A DNA stretch of 58,947 nucleotides. Origin: a virus. The notes under the pieces were generated by a model, which saw nothing but the letters and a program-made list of their open reading frames with translations, did no database searches and was not told the origin of the DNA. This document shows, piece by piece, positions 51,491-58,947 of the stretch (position 1 is the first letter of the stretch; every line of letters begins with the position of its first letter). The stretch is taken from IMG/VR virus record IMGVR_UViG_3300031857_000198, positions 1 to 58,947 of that record; one strand, 5' to 3'. The position numbers were made by a program, and so were the translations under genes.

Positions 51491-54400
51491 ATGTCTGAGA
51501 ATAAAGAATTCCCTATTCCCTTTGATGAGTCACGTCGTGGAAAGCGTGCAGGTCATGAGGAGAAGTCAATTGGCCGTCGACTCCTTGGTCGCGCAATAGA
51601 TAGACCATCAATTGGAAGAAATAGGGGTCGAAACAACAATGTTGACCTACCCACTGGGGGCAAGCCAGGAAAACGCCGCCCAACGGGAACAACGAGAGAC
51701 ATCGACGGCGATGGCTGGGTTGATGAAGGAACCACGAACCCCAGATGGATGGGGGTCCCGAGCGGGAATGGGAACAGCCCTGGGGTACCTAATAGGAATA
51801 GAAAAAATCCCAACGTAAAACCAAACGCCCCTAAGTCAAGCCGCGAAATAGAGTCAATATTTCTTTCCAGTGGGAAACTTCGCGAGCGTCCAGTAGTCGA
51901 AGAGATAGACAGAAACCTGAAAGATGGCTCACTTAGCACCTCTCCCAACAAGGGAATTATTGGTATGCGTGATGGCGGATTTTCGGTCGCAAAAAAGCCA
52001 AGTGAGTCTGATTCATTTCTACGTCAGGAATACCGTGAATGGTCAATCGGTGACGAGAAGGTTATCTTCGGCATACCAGAACGCCCTGCATCAATGGCCG
52101 ATGACCCCGGTTACTACGACGGTGATGCAAAAATCGTACCCATGAACCCTTATGTTATTTCAGGATTGCCAGCAGACTCCAAAGAGGGGCAAGAAATAGC
52201 AAAAAAGTGGGCTTATGCGAAATCGTCAGCAGAAGTTGCCGGCGACGAAGAACCTACATACATAGAGGCACTTCTATATGCTGGGTCGCGTGGTGACTCC
52301 GAGGCAATGAGCATATTCGATGAATTTGCCAAAGTGGGAAAAGCTGCTGCAGATAAGGCAAAAGAAGAAAGAGCTGCGACATATCTTCAGTCATACAACA
52401 GAGAAGATGTTCAGCAGGACCTAAAAAGAGCCGGTCTCGACAACCTCTCGATTGATGATTTATATCTAGTTCATGAAACCAAATATGAACCGGAATTCGA
52501 CGAAGATGGCAACTTGATGCTTAGGCCTCTTGGTGATTGGGTTCTCAAGAATCTAGATGGCCAGGATGCAACATACGATAGGGAAACAATTCATTTTGCA
52601 ATGAACCACCTTGCCGGCGGCCATCTTATGAGGCAGAGAAACGACGAGGGTGAAAACAGGTACATCATAGTATCCAAGCTTTCAGACGTTCTTGAAATGA
52701 ACCCCGGCTCCATTGATGCCTTAAATCCTGTAGATGTTGGGCTCGTTCCACCACCCAATGAACCATTGAGGCTTCCAAAGAAATCCATAAAAGTTTTAGA
52801 AAATCCAGATACGGAAGACGTCGACTCCCTTGTGTCACAAACTCTCAGGGAAATGGGTGCAAAACACATATTCACTGCGGGTGAGTACGGGAATAAAACC
52901 GAAACAAGTGCAATTCTAAAGATTGCCTCAGAACTAGGCGCAAATGTTGAGCTTCACGCAAATACACCGAGTGGTTCAATTGAGCAAATTGACAAGGGCA
53001 CAAATTTATCTGGCTCTTTCATTGGTGCCAACTGGCTTGGTGAAATGAGCGAAAACTCAATAGCGCGACTCGGCAATAATTCAAAATGGCACGGATTAAA
53101 GGAAACCGGCTACTCGATGCGCCGAGACGAATATGAAGATTTGCTAAATTCAAATTCTGGGAAGCTCGGTTCTGACACTGGTAGAAGTGAGGTTCTTTTT
53201 AGCGGCAAAGCTCCACAGTATCCACGTCCACCGGCATACGGTCCACTTATTGGCGGAGCGGAAGAATATTTCGATGGAGTTAAAGACTGGCAAGAATTCG
53301 CAGAAAAGTACCGTGGCCGAGATGTTGTATGGATTGACTATGAAACAACTGGGTTAGTTTTTGATGAGTTTGGCAAAAGCTCGGCAAATGGCAAACCGGT
53401 TCAGCTTGGTGCCGTCAAAGTAAGAGATGGCAAAATAGTTGACCGATTTAATGTATTTATAAATCCAGGCGAACCACTTGGCGAATGGTCGAGACAGTAT
53501 CTCCGTGGTCCAGGTGGTGAGAACCTTACTGACGAATGGCTATCTACTCAGATGTCTTTATCTGACGCTCATAGACAATTTGCTGAGTTTGCTGGAGCTG
53601 GTGCAATACTTGGCCTCCAGAATGCAGCTTTCGATAAAAACGTTCTCGAAGATGAACTCAAGGAAAACGGCATAGATTGGCAACCAACTGGGTACATCGA
53701 CACCATGGACATGTCCGCCATGACCTTGCCAAAGTGGACGCCAGAAAACCAAGATGGGCCATCAATGGTCGGCCGCGACGGAGAAAGACGTGCATCCAGC
53801 AGTCTTAAGGCCATAACGGAATACCTGGATGTCGAGCTTGGTGACAAGCACCACACAGCCGACGCTGATGCTGAAGCGGCAGCCATGGTTATGGAGAACC
53901 TCATTGCTAGGGCCATAGAAAATGGCTGGACAGCTGACGCAATAAAGCCAGATACGCGACGCGAGTTTGTGGAGAAGCGTAAAAAAGAATTTGACGAAAA
54001 AGTAGCAAAATTTGAAGAAGACAAGAAGTCTTACCTTGACGCGTTAGCCAATGAGTCCGATGGAGACAAACTTTCATCTGGGGCAACCAAGACAAAAGCA
54101 CGTAAATACGGAGATAGCAAACCTGGCGGTGAGGAACGATTTATTAGAAATAGTTCAACATGGCTAAAAGGCTTAAGCTCAAAACAGATTGCAGAGCTTG
54201 TTGTTCCCGAATCCCATGAACAGTACATAGAAATGCTGCTTGATGATTACTTCCCTGCCCGAGATGGTGAAAATCCAGGCTTTGTGGATGCATTTAAAAA
54301 CAACTTGATTGAGTCAATGAAGAGGAGTCCGTGGATTAAGGGCGACTACTCAGAAGAATCGACTGAAAAGATTAGAGAACTTGTTGAGTCTTCTCTTGAG

Positions 54401-55123
54401 GCCAGCCCGTCACTGAAGTGGGCATTTGAGAACTTTGGTGCCCCCATGTTTGTGATGCTTACGCCAGAAGGTGCATCGCTTTATGAGAATCAGCCAGCGC
54501 TAAAGGCTAAAAGAGAACAAATAATGCAGTCTCGTGGTTTAAAAAGTGAGCCGTTCGTTAGGGGTATACAATTCACTGGCAAAGACCTTATTTCATTCAA
54601 TAGAAAACTGATTGTTGACCAGATGTCAAATGACCCAGACTTTGAGACATCCCCATTGATTGCAGATGCCAATCACGTTGTTAGACCGGGAAGGGCAAAT
54701 ATTGACATAGCAGCATCATCTACGCTTTCTCACGAGTATGGCCATTGGCTTCAGAAAAGAGCACTGCGCGAAAATGAGCGCACGGCGAAATCAGTTACCG
54801 GAGTCAAGTACGGCGGAGAACAAGTACCTAGCTCTAGAATGCCACTTGTTATAAGAATTGCTGAAATGTATGAAAATGCCGAAGTTGATGAGTTGATTGG
54901 CAAAGCTCACAGGGACGGAATGCCCCTAGAGGCGACTCCATCAATACCAAGAACACTAACAACGTATGCCCACACAAACGGCAGGGAGATGATTGCCGAG
55001 GGATTCAGTGCATTCTTTCATCCAAATCCAGATGTCAAGAATCAGGCAATCAATAAAAAACTGCTAGATGATGTTTATCGAATGCTTGGTCTGGAACCCG
55101 GCGAAGCACCGTGGTCGGCTTAG
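51491..55123 (+). CDS. 1,210-aa fusion: shared VHET domain, DEDD 3'-5' exonuclease, C-terminal zincin
   Basis: Residues ~1-115 are Gly/Arg/Pro-rich with a calcium-loop-like DIDGDGWVDEG (70-80). LSSG sits at 125-128, and a domain homologous to the C-terminal part of the 2,070-aa protein covers ~170-530 (YLVHET at His328; TIHFAMNH at 366-373). LFSG occurs at 569-572. A DnaQ-like exonuclease spans ~595-810: WIDYETTG (Asp616, Glu618), NAAFDKNVL, and HHTADADAE (His788, Asp793). LSSG recurs at 861-864. A C-terminal metallopeptidase follows: SHEYGHW with HEYGH at 1081-1085 and REMIAEGF (Glu1166/Glu1170). Each SSG motif falls between domains, which suggests proteolytic release. It lies outside the main head operon. 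Confidence 0.9.
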   Translation: MSENKEFPIPFDESRRGKRAGHEEKSIGRRLLGRAIDRPSIGRNRGRNNNVDLPTGGKPGKRRPTGTTRDIDGDGWVDEGTTNPRWMGVPSGNGNSPGVPNRNRKNPNVKPNAPKSSREIESIFLSSGKLRERPVVEEIDRNLKDGSLSTSPNKGIIGMRDGGFSVAKKPSESDSFLRQEYREWSIGDEKVIFGIPERPASMADDPGYYDGDAKIVPMNPYVISGLPADSKEGQEIAKKWAYAKSSAEVAGDEEPTYIEALLYAGSRGDSEAMSIFDEFAKVGKAAADKAKEERAATYLQSYNREDVQQDLKRAGLDNLSIDDLYLVHETKYEPEFDEDGNLMLRPLGDWVLKNLDGQDATYDRETIHFAMNHLAGGHLMRQRNDEGENRYIIVSKLSDVLEMNPGSIDALNPVDVGLVPPPNEPLRLPKKSIKVLENPDTEDVDSLVSQTLREMGAKHIFTAGEYGNKTETSAILKIASELGANVELHANTPSGSIEQIDKGTNLSGSFIGANWLGEMSENSIARLGNNSKWHGLKETGYSMRRDEYEDLLNSNSGKLGSDTGRSEVLFSGKAPQYPRPPAYGPLIGGAEEYFDGVKDWQEFAEKYRGRDVVWIDYETTGLVFDEFGKSSANGKPVQLGAVKVRDGKIVDRFNVFINPGEPLGEWSRQYLRGPGGENLTDEWLSTQMSLSDAHRQFAEFAGAGAILGLQNAAFDKNVLEDELKENGIDWQPTGYIDTMDMSAMTLPKWTPENQDGPSMVGRDGERRASSSLKAITEYLDVELGDKHHTADADAEAAAMVMENLIARAIENGWTADAIKPDTRREFVEKRKKEFDEKVAKFEEDKKSYLDALANESDGDKLSSGATKTKARKYGDSKPGGEERFIRNSSTWLKGLSSKQIAELVVPESHEQYIEMLLDDYFPARDGENPGFVDAFKNNLIESMKRSPWIKGDYSEESTEKIRELVESSLEASPSLKWAFENFGAPMFVMLTPEGASLYENQPALKAKREQIMQSRGLKSEPFVRGIQFTGKDLISFNRKLIVDQMSNDPDFETSPLIADANHVVRPGRANIDIAASSTLSHEYGHWLQKRALRENERTAKSVTGVKYGGEQVPSSRMPLVIRIAEMYENAEVDELIGKAHRDGMPLEATPSIPRTLTTYAHTNGREMIAEGFSAFFHPNPDVKNQAINKKLLDDVYRMLGLEPGEAPWSA

Positions 55124-55144
55124 TAAAATACAGAGGAAATACAA

Positions 55145-55639
55145 ATGAGAGAATTTAAATCAGTAGGCGAATCAGCGGCATGGGTTGAGGAAAGTATCGA
55201 CTCGTTCGTTAATGAAGCTCCAGAAATTCTGGTTAAAGCCGCAAACATGACATACACAAAGCCAGAATTGCGTGAACGTCTGAAAAAAAGAATTATGGCT
55301 GGGTCTAAAGGTGGCAAACCAGGGCAATGGTCAGCCAGAAAAGCACAGATGCTCGCAATGGAATACAGAAAAGCTGGTGGCGGATACAGGGGCAAGCTGG
55401 GAAAGAATCAGCGTTCGCTAAAAAAGTGGACAAAAGAAAGATGGACGACATCAGATAATAAGCCAGCTATCAGAAAAGGTGGGACGAGGAGATACCTCCC
55501 TGCTAAGGCATGGTCTAGGCTTACCCCAGCACAACGAAGAGCCACAAATCGTAAAAAAATTCTTGGCAGCCGTAGAGGCGAACAGTTTGTTAGAAATACA
55601 GAAGCAGCAGAGACTGCCGGAAGGAATGCGAGAAGTTAA
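55145..55639 (+). CDS. DUF5872-like basic protein (164 aa)
   Basis: Residues ~36-140 show the conserved pattern YTKPELRERLKKRIMAGSKG, GKPGQWSARKAQMLA, SLKKWTKERW, KPAIRKGG, RRYLPAKAWSRLTPAQR and ATNRKK. I recognise this as a domain of unknown function (DUF5872) found in large viruses, phages and algae. It is very basic and likely binds nucleic acid. The N-terminal 35 residues are acidic. It follows the 1,210-aa fusion by 21 nt. Confidence 0.8.
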   Translation: MREFKSVGESAAWVEESIDSFVNEAPEILVKAANMTYTKPELRERLKKRIMAGSKGGKPGQWSARKAQMLAMEYRKAGGGYRGKLGKNQRSLKKWTKERWTTSDNKPAIRKGGTRRYLPAKAWSRLTPAQRRATNRKKILGSRRGEQFVRNTEAAETAGRNARS

Positions 55640-55640
55640 A

Positions 55641-55817
55641 ATGGGTAGGTCGTTTGACCAGGATGATGATGAGTACATCGAGCTACTAGCCGAGTACGAA
55701 AGATACGTAAAGTCAAGCCCTGGGGCATATGAAGACTTTGATGATTGGCTAGAAGTTGAATACGGCCAGTCAAAGAAAAAAGTCATAAAACGAACAAGAA
55801 GACGAGAAAGGGAGTAG
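55641..55817 (+). CDS. Small acidic protein (58 aa)
   Basis: From the ATG at 55641, one base after the previous stop. It is acidic at the start (MGRSFDQDDDEYIELLAEY) and has a Lys/Arg-rich end (KKKVIKRTRRRERE). The reading frame extends upstream inside the previous gene, but that part is an overlap artefact. Unknown function. Confidence 0.55.
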   Translation: MGRSFDQDDDEYIELLAEYERYVKSSPGAYEDFDDWLEVEYGQSKKKVIKRTRRRERE

Positions 55818-55819
55818 AT

Positions 55820-55999
55820 ATGACAACTCCATGGATTGGTCTAGATGACGCTGACCTCGACTATGTTGCAGAAATTGGCGACACCGAAAGACGTGAAGGC
55901 TACGAAGAGATGATGGACATGATTGCCATCTACGAGCACACAAAGAATAGGCTCGCCAAAAAAAGTGGTAGCGAAAATGAAAGCGATGAGGCCGAGTAA
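55820..55999 (+). CDS. Small acidic protein (59 aa)
   Basis: ATG at 55820 preceded by GGGAG 6 nt away; stop at 55997-55999. The sequence MTTPWIGLDDADLDYVAEIG continues with a helix (REGYEEMMDMIAIYEHTKN) and an acidic tail. It is spaced 2 nt from the previous stop, so it belongs to the same operon. Unknown function. Confidence 0.6.
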   Translation: MTTPWIGLDDADLDYVAEIGDTERREGYEEMMDMIAIYEHTKNRLAKKSGSENESDEAE

Positions 56000-56021
56000 T
56001 ACTCGACCCCACCGCAATCAA

Positions 56022-56261
56022 CTACTTACGAGTGCTTTTTGTCCTTTTTGCGGGGGAGTTTTCTGAAGCAAGAGCCTTGAGTTCCTGCTCATAAATTTCC
56101 GTGAACTCACCCGAGTGTCTGTTCTTTAGAACCAGGTGTGCTCTCCTGCGCGCCTCTTGACGAACAGCATTTCTAGCCTGAGATTCTGCCTTTTGTTCCG
56201 GAGTATGGCGAGGCCTTCCTCTACCCATTCCCTTTTGCTTGAGCTTGTCATATTCAGACAT
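56022..56261 (-). CDS. Small basic protein (79 aa)
   Basis: MSEYDKLKQKGMGRGRPRHT, a Lys/Arg/Gln-rich helical protein with GRGRPRHTPEQ (AT-hook-like GRPR). It ends KRTKSTRK. It converges with the preceding plus-strand operon (22-nt gap) and is well separated from SSB by a terminator. Probably DNA-binding; function unknown. Confidence 0.6.
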   Translation of the reverse strand: MSEYDKLKQKGMGRGRPRHTPEQKAESQARNAVRQEARRRAHLVLKNRHSGEFTEIYEQELKALASENSPAKRTKSTRK

Positions 56262-56364
56262 GTCTATAACTCCCCTTTTCAGTAGGTGTTTTGTTTAGGT
56301 GTTGACATAGTAACCAGTATGTCCTACCGGGACAACCCCAATCAAAGAAATATTTTTAGAACAC

Positions 56365-56404
56365 AAAAAAGGGGTCCACCGCAGGTTTTCCCACGGTGGA
56401 CCCC
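56365..56404 (-). terminator. Rho-independent terminator downstream of ssb
   Basis: Perfect 11-bp arms GGGGTCCACCG (56371-56381) and CGGTGGACCCC (56394-56404) with a 12-nt loop are followed leftward by six U (56365-56370). It lies 16 nt after the ssb stop codon. Confidence 0.88.
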
Positions 56405-56420
56405 TTCGGGGGGGGCTATA

Positions 56421-56906
56421 TCAGAAGGGCTCTTCTGATGAGTCCATGCCAGGGATTGTTGAGGCACCAACGCCAGCCGGGGTGGCTGGACGCTGACGAC
56501 GCTGCTGATTGCCCTGTGGGCGCTGCTGACCGCCCTGCTGCGTGTTTCCACTAGAGGTACGGCGGGTAACCTCTTCGATTGAACGGGTGGAAATTCCAAC
56601 CTCCTCGGCAACTAGCTCAATGAATGAGCGATTATTGCCTTCCTTGTCCTCGTATGAGCGCTGTTCAAGGCGACCATATACGATGACTCCGATTCCCTTT
56701 TCGAGGGTTTTGGCTGCGTTCTCTGCGACATATCGCCATGCGGCAACATTAAAGAAGCTGGTCTTTTCCTGCTTGGCACCATCATTGTCGTACCAGATGT
56801 GAGAAGCGGCGACTGTGAAAGTCAGCTTCATCTGGCCTGAAGTGGTGAATGTTGCCTCTGGGTCAGCGGTAAGATTACCGATGACAGTGATTGGTGATGT
56901 ATTCAT
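56421..56906 (-). CDS. ssb: Single-stranded DNA-binding protein
   Basis: 161 aa from the ATG at 56906 with AGGAGA 3-4 nt upstream. The OB fold begins MNTSPITVIGNLTADPE and contains TFTVAASH, FFNVAAWRYVAENAA and VIVYGRLEQRSYEDKEG, the classical SSB strands. A Gln/Gly/Pro-rich linker follows, ending in the acidic tip DSSEEPF that recruits partner proteins. It supports replication and the Rad52-like annealing pathway. It has its own near-consensus promoter. Confidence 0.95.
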   Translation of the reverse strand: MNTSPITVIGNLTADPEATFTTSGQMKLTFTVAASHIWYDNDGAKQEKTSFFNVAAWRYVAENAAKTLEKGIGVIVYGRLEQRSYEDKEGNNRSFIELVAEEVGISTRSIEEVTRRTSSGNTQQGGQQRPQGNQQRRQRPATPAGVGASTIPGMDSSEEPF

Positions 56907-56936
56907 TTTTCTCCTGAACTCACGGGTTGGGACATC

Positions 56937-56966
56937 ACTATATCCACGGATGTAGTACGCTGTCAA
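56937..56966 (-). promoter_or_regulatory. Near-consensus sigma-70 promoter of ssb
   Basis: On the minus strand TTGACA (56961-56966), an 18-nt spacer and TATAGT (56937-56942) precede the ssb ATG by about 30 nt. The -35 lies 3 nt from the ATG of the divergent gene at 56969, so the two start regions overlap. Confidence 0.8.
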
Positions 56967-56968
56967 CC

Positions 56969-57202
56969 ATGCCGAACCCAGAAGCAAAACTTAAACTTAG
57001 TGACAGTATTTATAACGTAATTTATGAAGTTATCGATAAAGGTGACGGCAGTCAGGACGACCTCATGGAGGCAAGACTTTCAGCAGAAGACCTGTCGATG
57101 ATGATTGTCGATTCAGTTTTTTCTGACATATCAGAATCACTTGACGCATCGGGCGCTATCGTCGCTACACTGAATACCACTGGTCCGCTCGACGAAGAGT
57201 AA
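56969..57202 (+). CDS. Small acidic protein (77 aa)
   Basis: From the ATG at 56969 (MPNPEAKLKLSDSIYNVIYE). Helical and acidic (LSAEDLSMMIVDSVFSDISE). There is no ribosome-binding site and little room for a leader, so it may be leaderless. It is divergent from ssb. Unknown function. Confidence 0.6.
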   Translation: MPNPEAKLKLSDSIYNVIYEVIDKGDGSQDDLMEARLSAEDLSMMIVDSVFSDISESLDASGAIVATLNTTGPLDEE

Positions 57203-57230
57203 ATCCAGCCCCAACAAGAAGGTACTAACT

Positions 57231-57677
57231 GTGGCTGCTGAATTTGACATACCTGCACGGACTTTTGACTTCAGGGCAGACCTTGCATACGGACAAGAGG
57301 GGGAAACTCTTGTATCCGGATTCCTTGATTCGCTTGAGGGTGGAGATTTTGAAGTAAAAAGCGACCGATACAGAAATGGGCGTATGGTTGTCGAAACCAA
57401 CCAAAACCCCAGGGGGTTGCGAGTTGATGGCGAGCAAGTATGGGTTCCTAGCGGAATCAACATTACGACTGCTAAGTGGTGGGTTTACATATATTCTCCG
57501 GACGGAGCATTTGTAATTATCTCTGTATCCAGATTAAAAAGATATCTCCGTGCTAATACTGCACTATTTAATGAGTCAACAAAACGCAACCTTGGTGGTG
57601 CGGATAATCCAGCTCGCGGTTTTCTGTTGATGACAGAAAATGTTCTTGACATGTTGACAAACTCAGCATACGATTAG
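57231..57677 (+). CDS. Putative PD-(D/E)XK-type nuclease (148 aa)
   Basis: GTG start with AGAAGG 8 nt upstream. The core reads AYGQEGETLVSGFLDSLEGG then DFEVKSDRYRNGRMVVETN, with possible catalytic residues Glu (helix 1), Asp and Glu-x-Lys (FEVKSD). NITTAKWWVYIYSPDGAF and SRLKRYLRA follow. This pattern recurs in small phage proteins annotated as nuclease-like. Catalysis is inferred from the GDFEVKxD motif only. It belongs to the plus-strand cluster leading to thioredoxin. Confidence 0.6.
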   Translation: MAAEFDIPARTFDFRADLAYGQEGETLVSGFLDSLEGGDFEVKSDRYRNGRMVVETNQNPRGLRVDGEQVWVPSGINITTAKWWVYIYSPDGAFVIISVSRLKRYLRANTALFNESTKRNLGGADNPARGFLLMTENVLDMLTNSAYD

Positions 57678-57704
57678 CTCATCTACTAACACTCTGGAGG
57701 GGAA

Positions 57705-58115
57705 GTGCAGACATTCGTTCCTTATGCGGATATTTGTGAATCTGGAATGGTTCTTGATAGAGCCCGTCTCGGCAAACAGCGAGTTGAAACATTTCAACTT
57801 ATTCGCTGCAATCTCGATGTGTCACTTGGGTGGAAAAATCATCCAGCGGCAAAGATGTGGGCAGACAACATTAACGGCCTAATTGCTTATGGTGTCGCAA
57901 TTTGTGATGCATGGATAGCAAGGGGGTATAAAGACACATGTCGGGAAAAGATTCTCTCCTACGGAGAGCCGGACGCATCTGATATGCCTTTTTGGTGGGG
58001 AGACGAGCGAGTCCACTCATCGCATCGTGCAAATCTACTGAGAAAAGATTTCAGTCATTATTCCCAGTTTGGATGGGGCGAAAATCCCGAGATGCCGTAT
58101 TTCTGGCCCGCCTAG
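57705..58115 (+). CDS. MSMEG_6728-like protein (pyrimidine-dimer-glycosylase-related)
   Basis: 136 aa with a GTG start after GGAGGGG. It begins MQTFVPYADICESGMVLDRA, then RLGKQRVETFQLIR, GWKNHPAAKMWADN and WIARGYKDT, and ends SHRANLLRKDFSHY with GWGENPEMPYFWP. These features define the actinobacterial MSMEG_6728 family, related in sequence to the T4 endonuclease V/pyrimidine dimer glycosylase fold. A DNA-repair role is plausible but unproven. Confidence 0.82.
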   Translation: MQTFVPYADICESGMVLDRARLGKQRVETFQLIRCNLDVSLGWKNHPAAKMWADNINGLIAYGVAICDAWIARGYKDTCREKILSYGEPDASDMPFWWGDERVHSSHRANLLRKDFSHYSQFGWGENPEMPYFWPA

Positions 58116-58119
58116 GATG

Positions 58120-58125
58120 TATAGT
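58120..58125 (+). promoter_or_regulatory. Candidate leaderless -10 box for thioredoxin
   Basis: TATAGT ends 6 nt before the ATG at 58132. There is no Shine-Dalgarno at normal spacing. The -35 is not recognisable. Same geometry as the promoters at 6264, 6610 and 42838. Confidence 0.45.
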
Positions 58126-58131
58126 CAAATC

Positions 58132-58461
58132 ATGATTACCGAATTAACTCCAGACACCTACGACGAACTTGTCGGCTCCTCCCAGACTCCGGTAGTAGTT
58201 GATTTTTGGGCTCCATGGTGTGGTCCATGTAAGCAAATCGCTCCAGTCTTGGAAGAAGTTTCTGGTGAGATTTCATCAGAAGTAACAATCTTCAAAATGA
58301 ACATCGAGGATTATCCGGAGTTCGCTGTTAAGTACGACATTAAGTCAATCCCGGCTCTTGTCGTCATCAAGGAAGGCTCATACGTGGGTAGGGTTCCTAT
58401 TACTGGTTATGGGAAAAGCAGTCTCATTGAACGAATACGAATAGCCATAGCTGACAATTAA
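58132..58461 (+). CDS. trxA: Thioredoxin
   Basis: 109 aa from the ATG at 58132; an in-frame ATG at 58117 would add five residues. It has VVVDFWAPWCGPCKQIAPVL with the active site WCGPC (Cys30, Cys33), the cis-Pro segment IPALVVIKEG, and the normal full length. It is a cytoplasmic dithiol-disulfide reductant, and the likely partner of the class II ribonucleotide reductase, whose C-terminal dithiol needs reduction each turnover. Confidence 0.95.
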   Translation: MITELTPDTYDELVGSSQTPVVVDFWAPWCGPCKQIAPVLEEVSGEISSEVTIFKMNIEDYPEFAVKYDIKSIPALVVIKEGSYVGRVPITGYGKSSLIERIRIAIADN

Positions 58462-58473
58462 AAATCAGCTTTG

Positions 58474-58548
58474 GCTGAAGTATCGGCTCACTCTTATAAA
58501 GTGTAGAAACCGTAGGGGTACACGTGGGTTCAAATCCCACCTTCAGCA
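58474..58548 (+). tRNA. tRNA-like element with non-canonical core
   Basis: The ends form a proper acceptor stem (GCTGAAG/CTTCAGC, 7 bp), and the T-arm is perfect (GTGGG-TTCAAAT-CCCAC). The 43 nt between do not fold into standard D and anticodon arms. One option is CACT-CTTATAA-AGTG with anticodon TAT but no D-arm; another is GTGTA/TACAC with a 13-nt loop. CCA is not encoded. It could be a divergent tRNA, a decayed tRNA, or an attachment-site fragment. Confidence 0.45.
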
Positions 58549-58558
58549 CTGAGGAATT

Positions 58559-58720
58559 ATGACCAATAACAAACAATACACAAAACTTGTTCTTCATGTC
58601 TCAGAGGAGCTGAATCAACGCATTCAGGATGCCGCAGCAAAAAACAAATTGTCCACTGGCTCAGTTATTAGGGAGGCACTTGTCAAGTACCTTGACGATT
58701 CGGAAAAGGGAAAGAAGTGA
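58559..58720 (+). CDS. Small ribbon-helix-helix protein (53 aa)
   Basis: ATG at 58559 after a GAGGA site. The sequence YTKLVLHVSEELNQRIQDAA continues with TGSVIREALVKYLDD, the strand-helix-helix of Arc/CopG regulators. The stop (TGA 58718-58720) overlaps the next GTG start. Likely a DNA-binding regulator acting as a dimer. Confidence 0.75.
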   Translation: MTNNKQYTKLVLHVSEELNQRIQDAAAKNKLSTGSVIREALVKYLDDSEKGKK

Positions 58721-58947
58721 GCAACACTGTTTTTGTCTTGGCCATCTTTGCTTCACTCGCCGGCCTGTGGGGTGGCTTAAGGGCGGTTGGTGCATTTCTA
58801 GAAACAGCGAAATGCGCCTCTTGTGGTTACTACAGGCCGAGAGAGTACATGGTCATCATTCGCCTGGACAATGGCAAAACCGCATACGTGTGCGATGAGC
58901 CTGGTCGGTGTATTGCGAGAATTGAAATTTCCCAAAAACCTAGATAA
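58717..58947 (+). CDS. Small membrane protein with zinc-ribbon-like Cys pairs (76 aa)
   Basis: GTG start overlapping the previous stop (GTGA). Residues 2-28 are hydrophobic (VFVLAIFASLAGLWGGLRAV), an N-terminal membrane anchor. CASCGYY and VCDEPGRC provide four cysteines, probably a zinc ribbon facing the cytoplasm. The stop TAA is the last codon of the window. Function unknown. Confidence 0.6.
   Translation: MSNTVFVLAIFASLAGLWGGLRAVGAFLETAKCASCGYYRPREYMVIIRLDNGKTAYVCDEPGRCIARIEISQKPR

Noticed and set aside
55479-55640. N-terminal extension of the 58-aa acidic gene
   Set aside because: The extension lies wholly within the DUF5872-like gene in another frame; the ATG at 55641 directly follows that gene's stop.

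Overview
The window is part of a tailed-phage genome with a contractile tail, a myovirus of the order formerly called Caudovirales. It carries a tail sheath, tail tube, tape-measure protein, neck proteins, large terminase, HK97-type portal, prohead protease and HK97-fold capsid protein. The host is probably an actinobacterium of moderate GC. The evidence is a WhiB-family regulator, an MSMEG_6728-like protein, an H1/HupB-like Lys-Ala-Pro protein, and several genes whose ATG sits 6-7 nt after a TANNNT box, as in leaderless actinobacterial transcripts. No integrase, lysis cassette, DNA polymerase or CRISPR array is visible. The genome continues past the left edge, where the tape-measure gene is cut.

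Layout. Positions 1-6.2 kb (minus strand) hold the tape measure (partial), a tail-assembly chaperone with a probable -1 frameshift extension, tail tube, sheath and three neck/connector proteins. Positions 6.3-7.0 kb (plus) hold two paralogous small acidic proteins with their own leaderless promoters, like a moron. Positions 7.0-15.8 kb (minus) hold a basic protein, an IbrB/IbrA-like pair (ParB-like plus PAPS-reductase-like), a second ParB-like protein, a RuvC-like resolvase, an HNH protein, a Cas4/RecB-like nuclease, a Rad52-like annealing protein and the large terminase. Positions 15.8-43.7 kb (plus) hold the head module: a membrane peptide, the portal, a 2,967-aa fusion (prohead protease, ArdC-like antirestriction/metallopeptidase, UvrD-like helicase), an acidic protein with PepSY-like and DUF6582-like regions, a 2,070-aa protein with a zincin motif, six unrecognised proteins, the major capsid protein with a strong terminator, and a DUF6321-like protein. 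Positions 43.7-47.4 kb (minus) hold three tRNAs (Asn, Leu, Arg), a class II ribonucleotide reductase and small proteins. Positions 47.5-55.8 kb (plus) hold an H1-like protein, WhiB, a primase-helicase, a terminase-small-subunit-like HTH protein, and a 1,210-aa fusion with a DEDD exonuclease and a zincin. From 56 kb to the end lie SSB on the minus strand and, on the plus strand, a putative nuclease, MSMEG_6728-like protein, thioredoxin, a tRNA-like element and two small proteins.

The most unusual part is the set of three giant multidomain proteins. They are joined by a recurring short motif, Leu/Phe-Ser-Ser-Gly, that falls between recognisable domains. The first of them begins with the capsid maturation protease. 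My working hypothesis is a polyprotein system: the prohead protease cuts these chains at the LSSG sites and releases a cargo (antirestriction protein, helicase, exonuclease, metallopeptidases) into the capsid for delivery with the DNA. A second striking item is an 18-nt exact copy of the universally conserved 23S rRNA segment that forms the core of the I-CeuI site. It lies between an HNH gene and a perfect 15-bp terminator hairpin, so a transcript from the minus strand would be antisense to rRNA.
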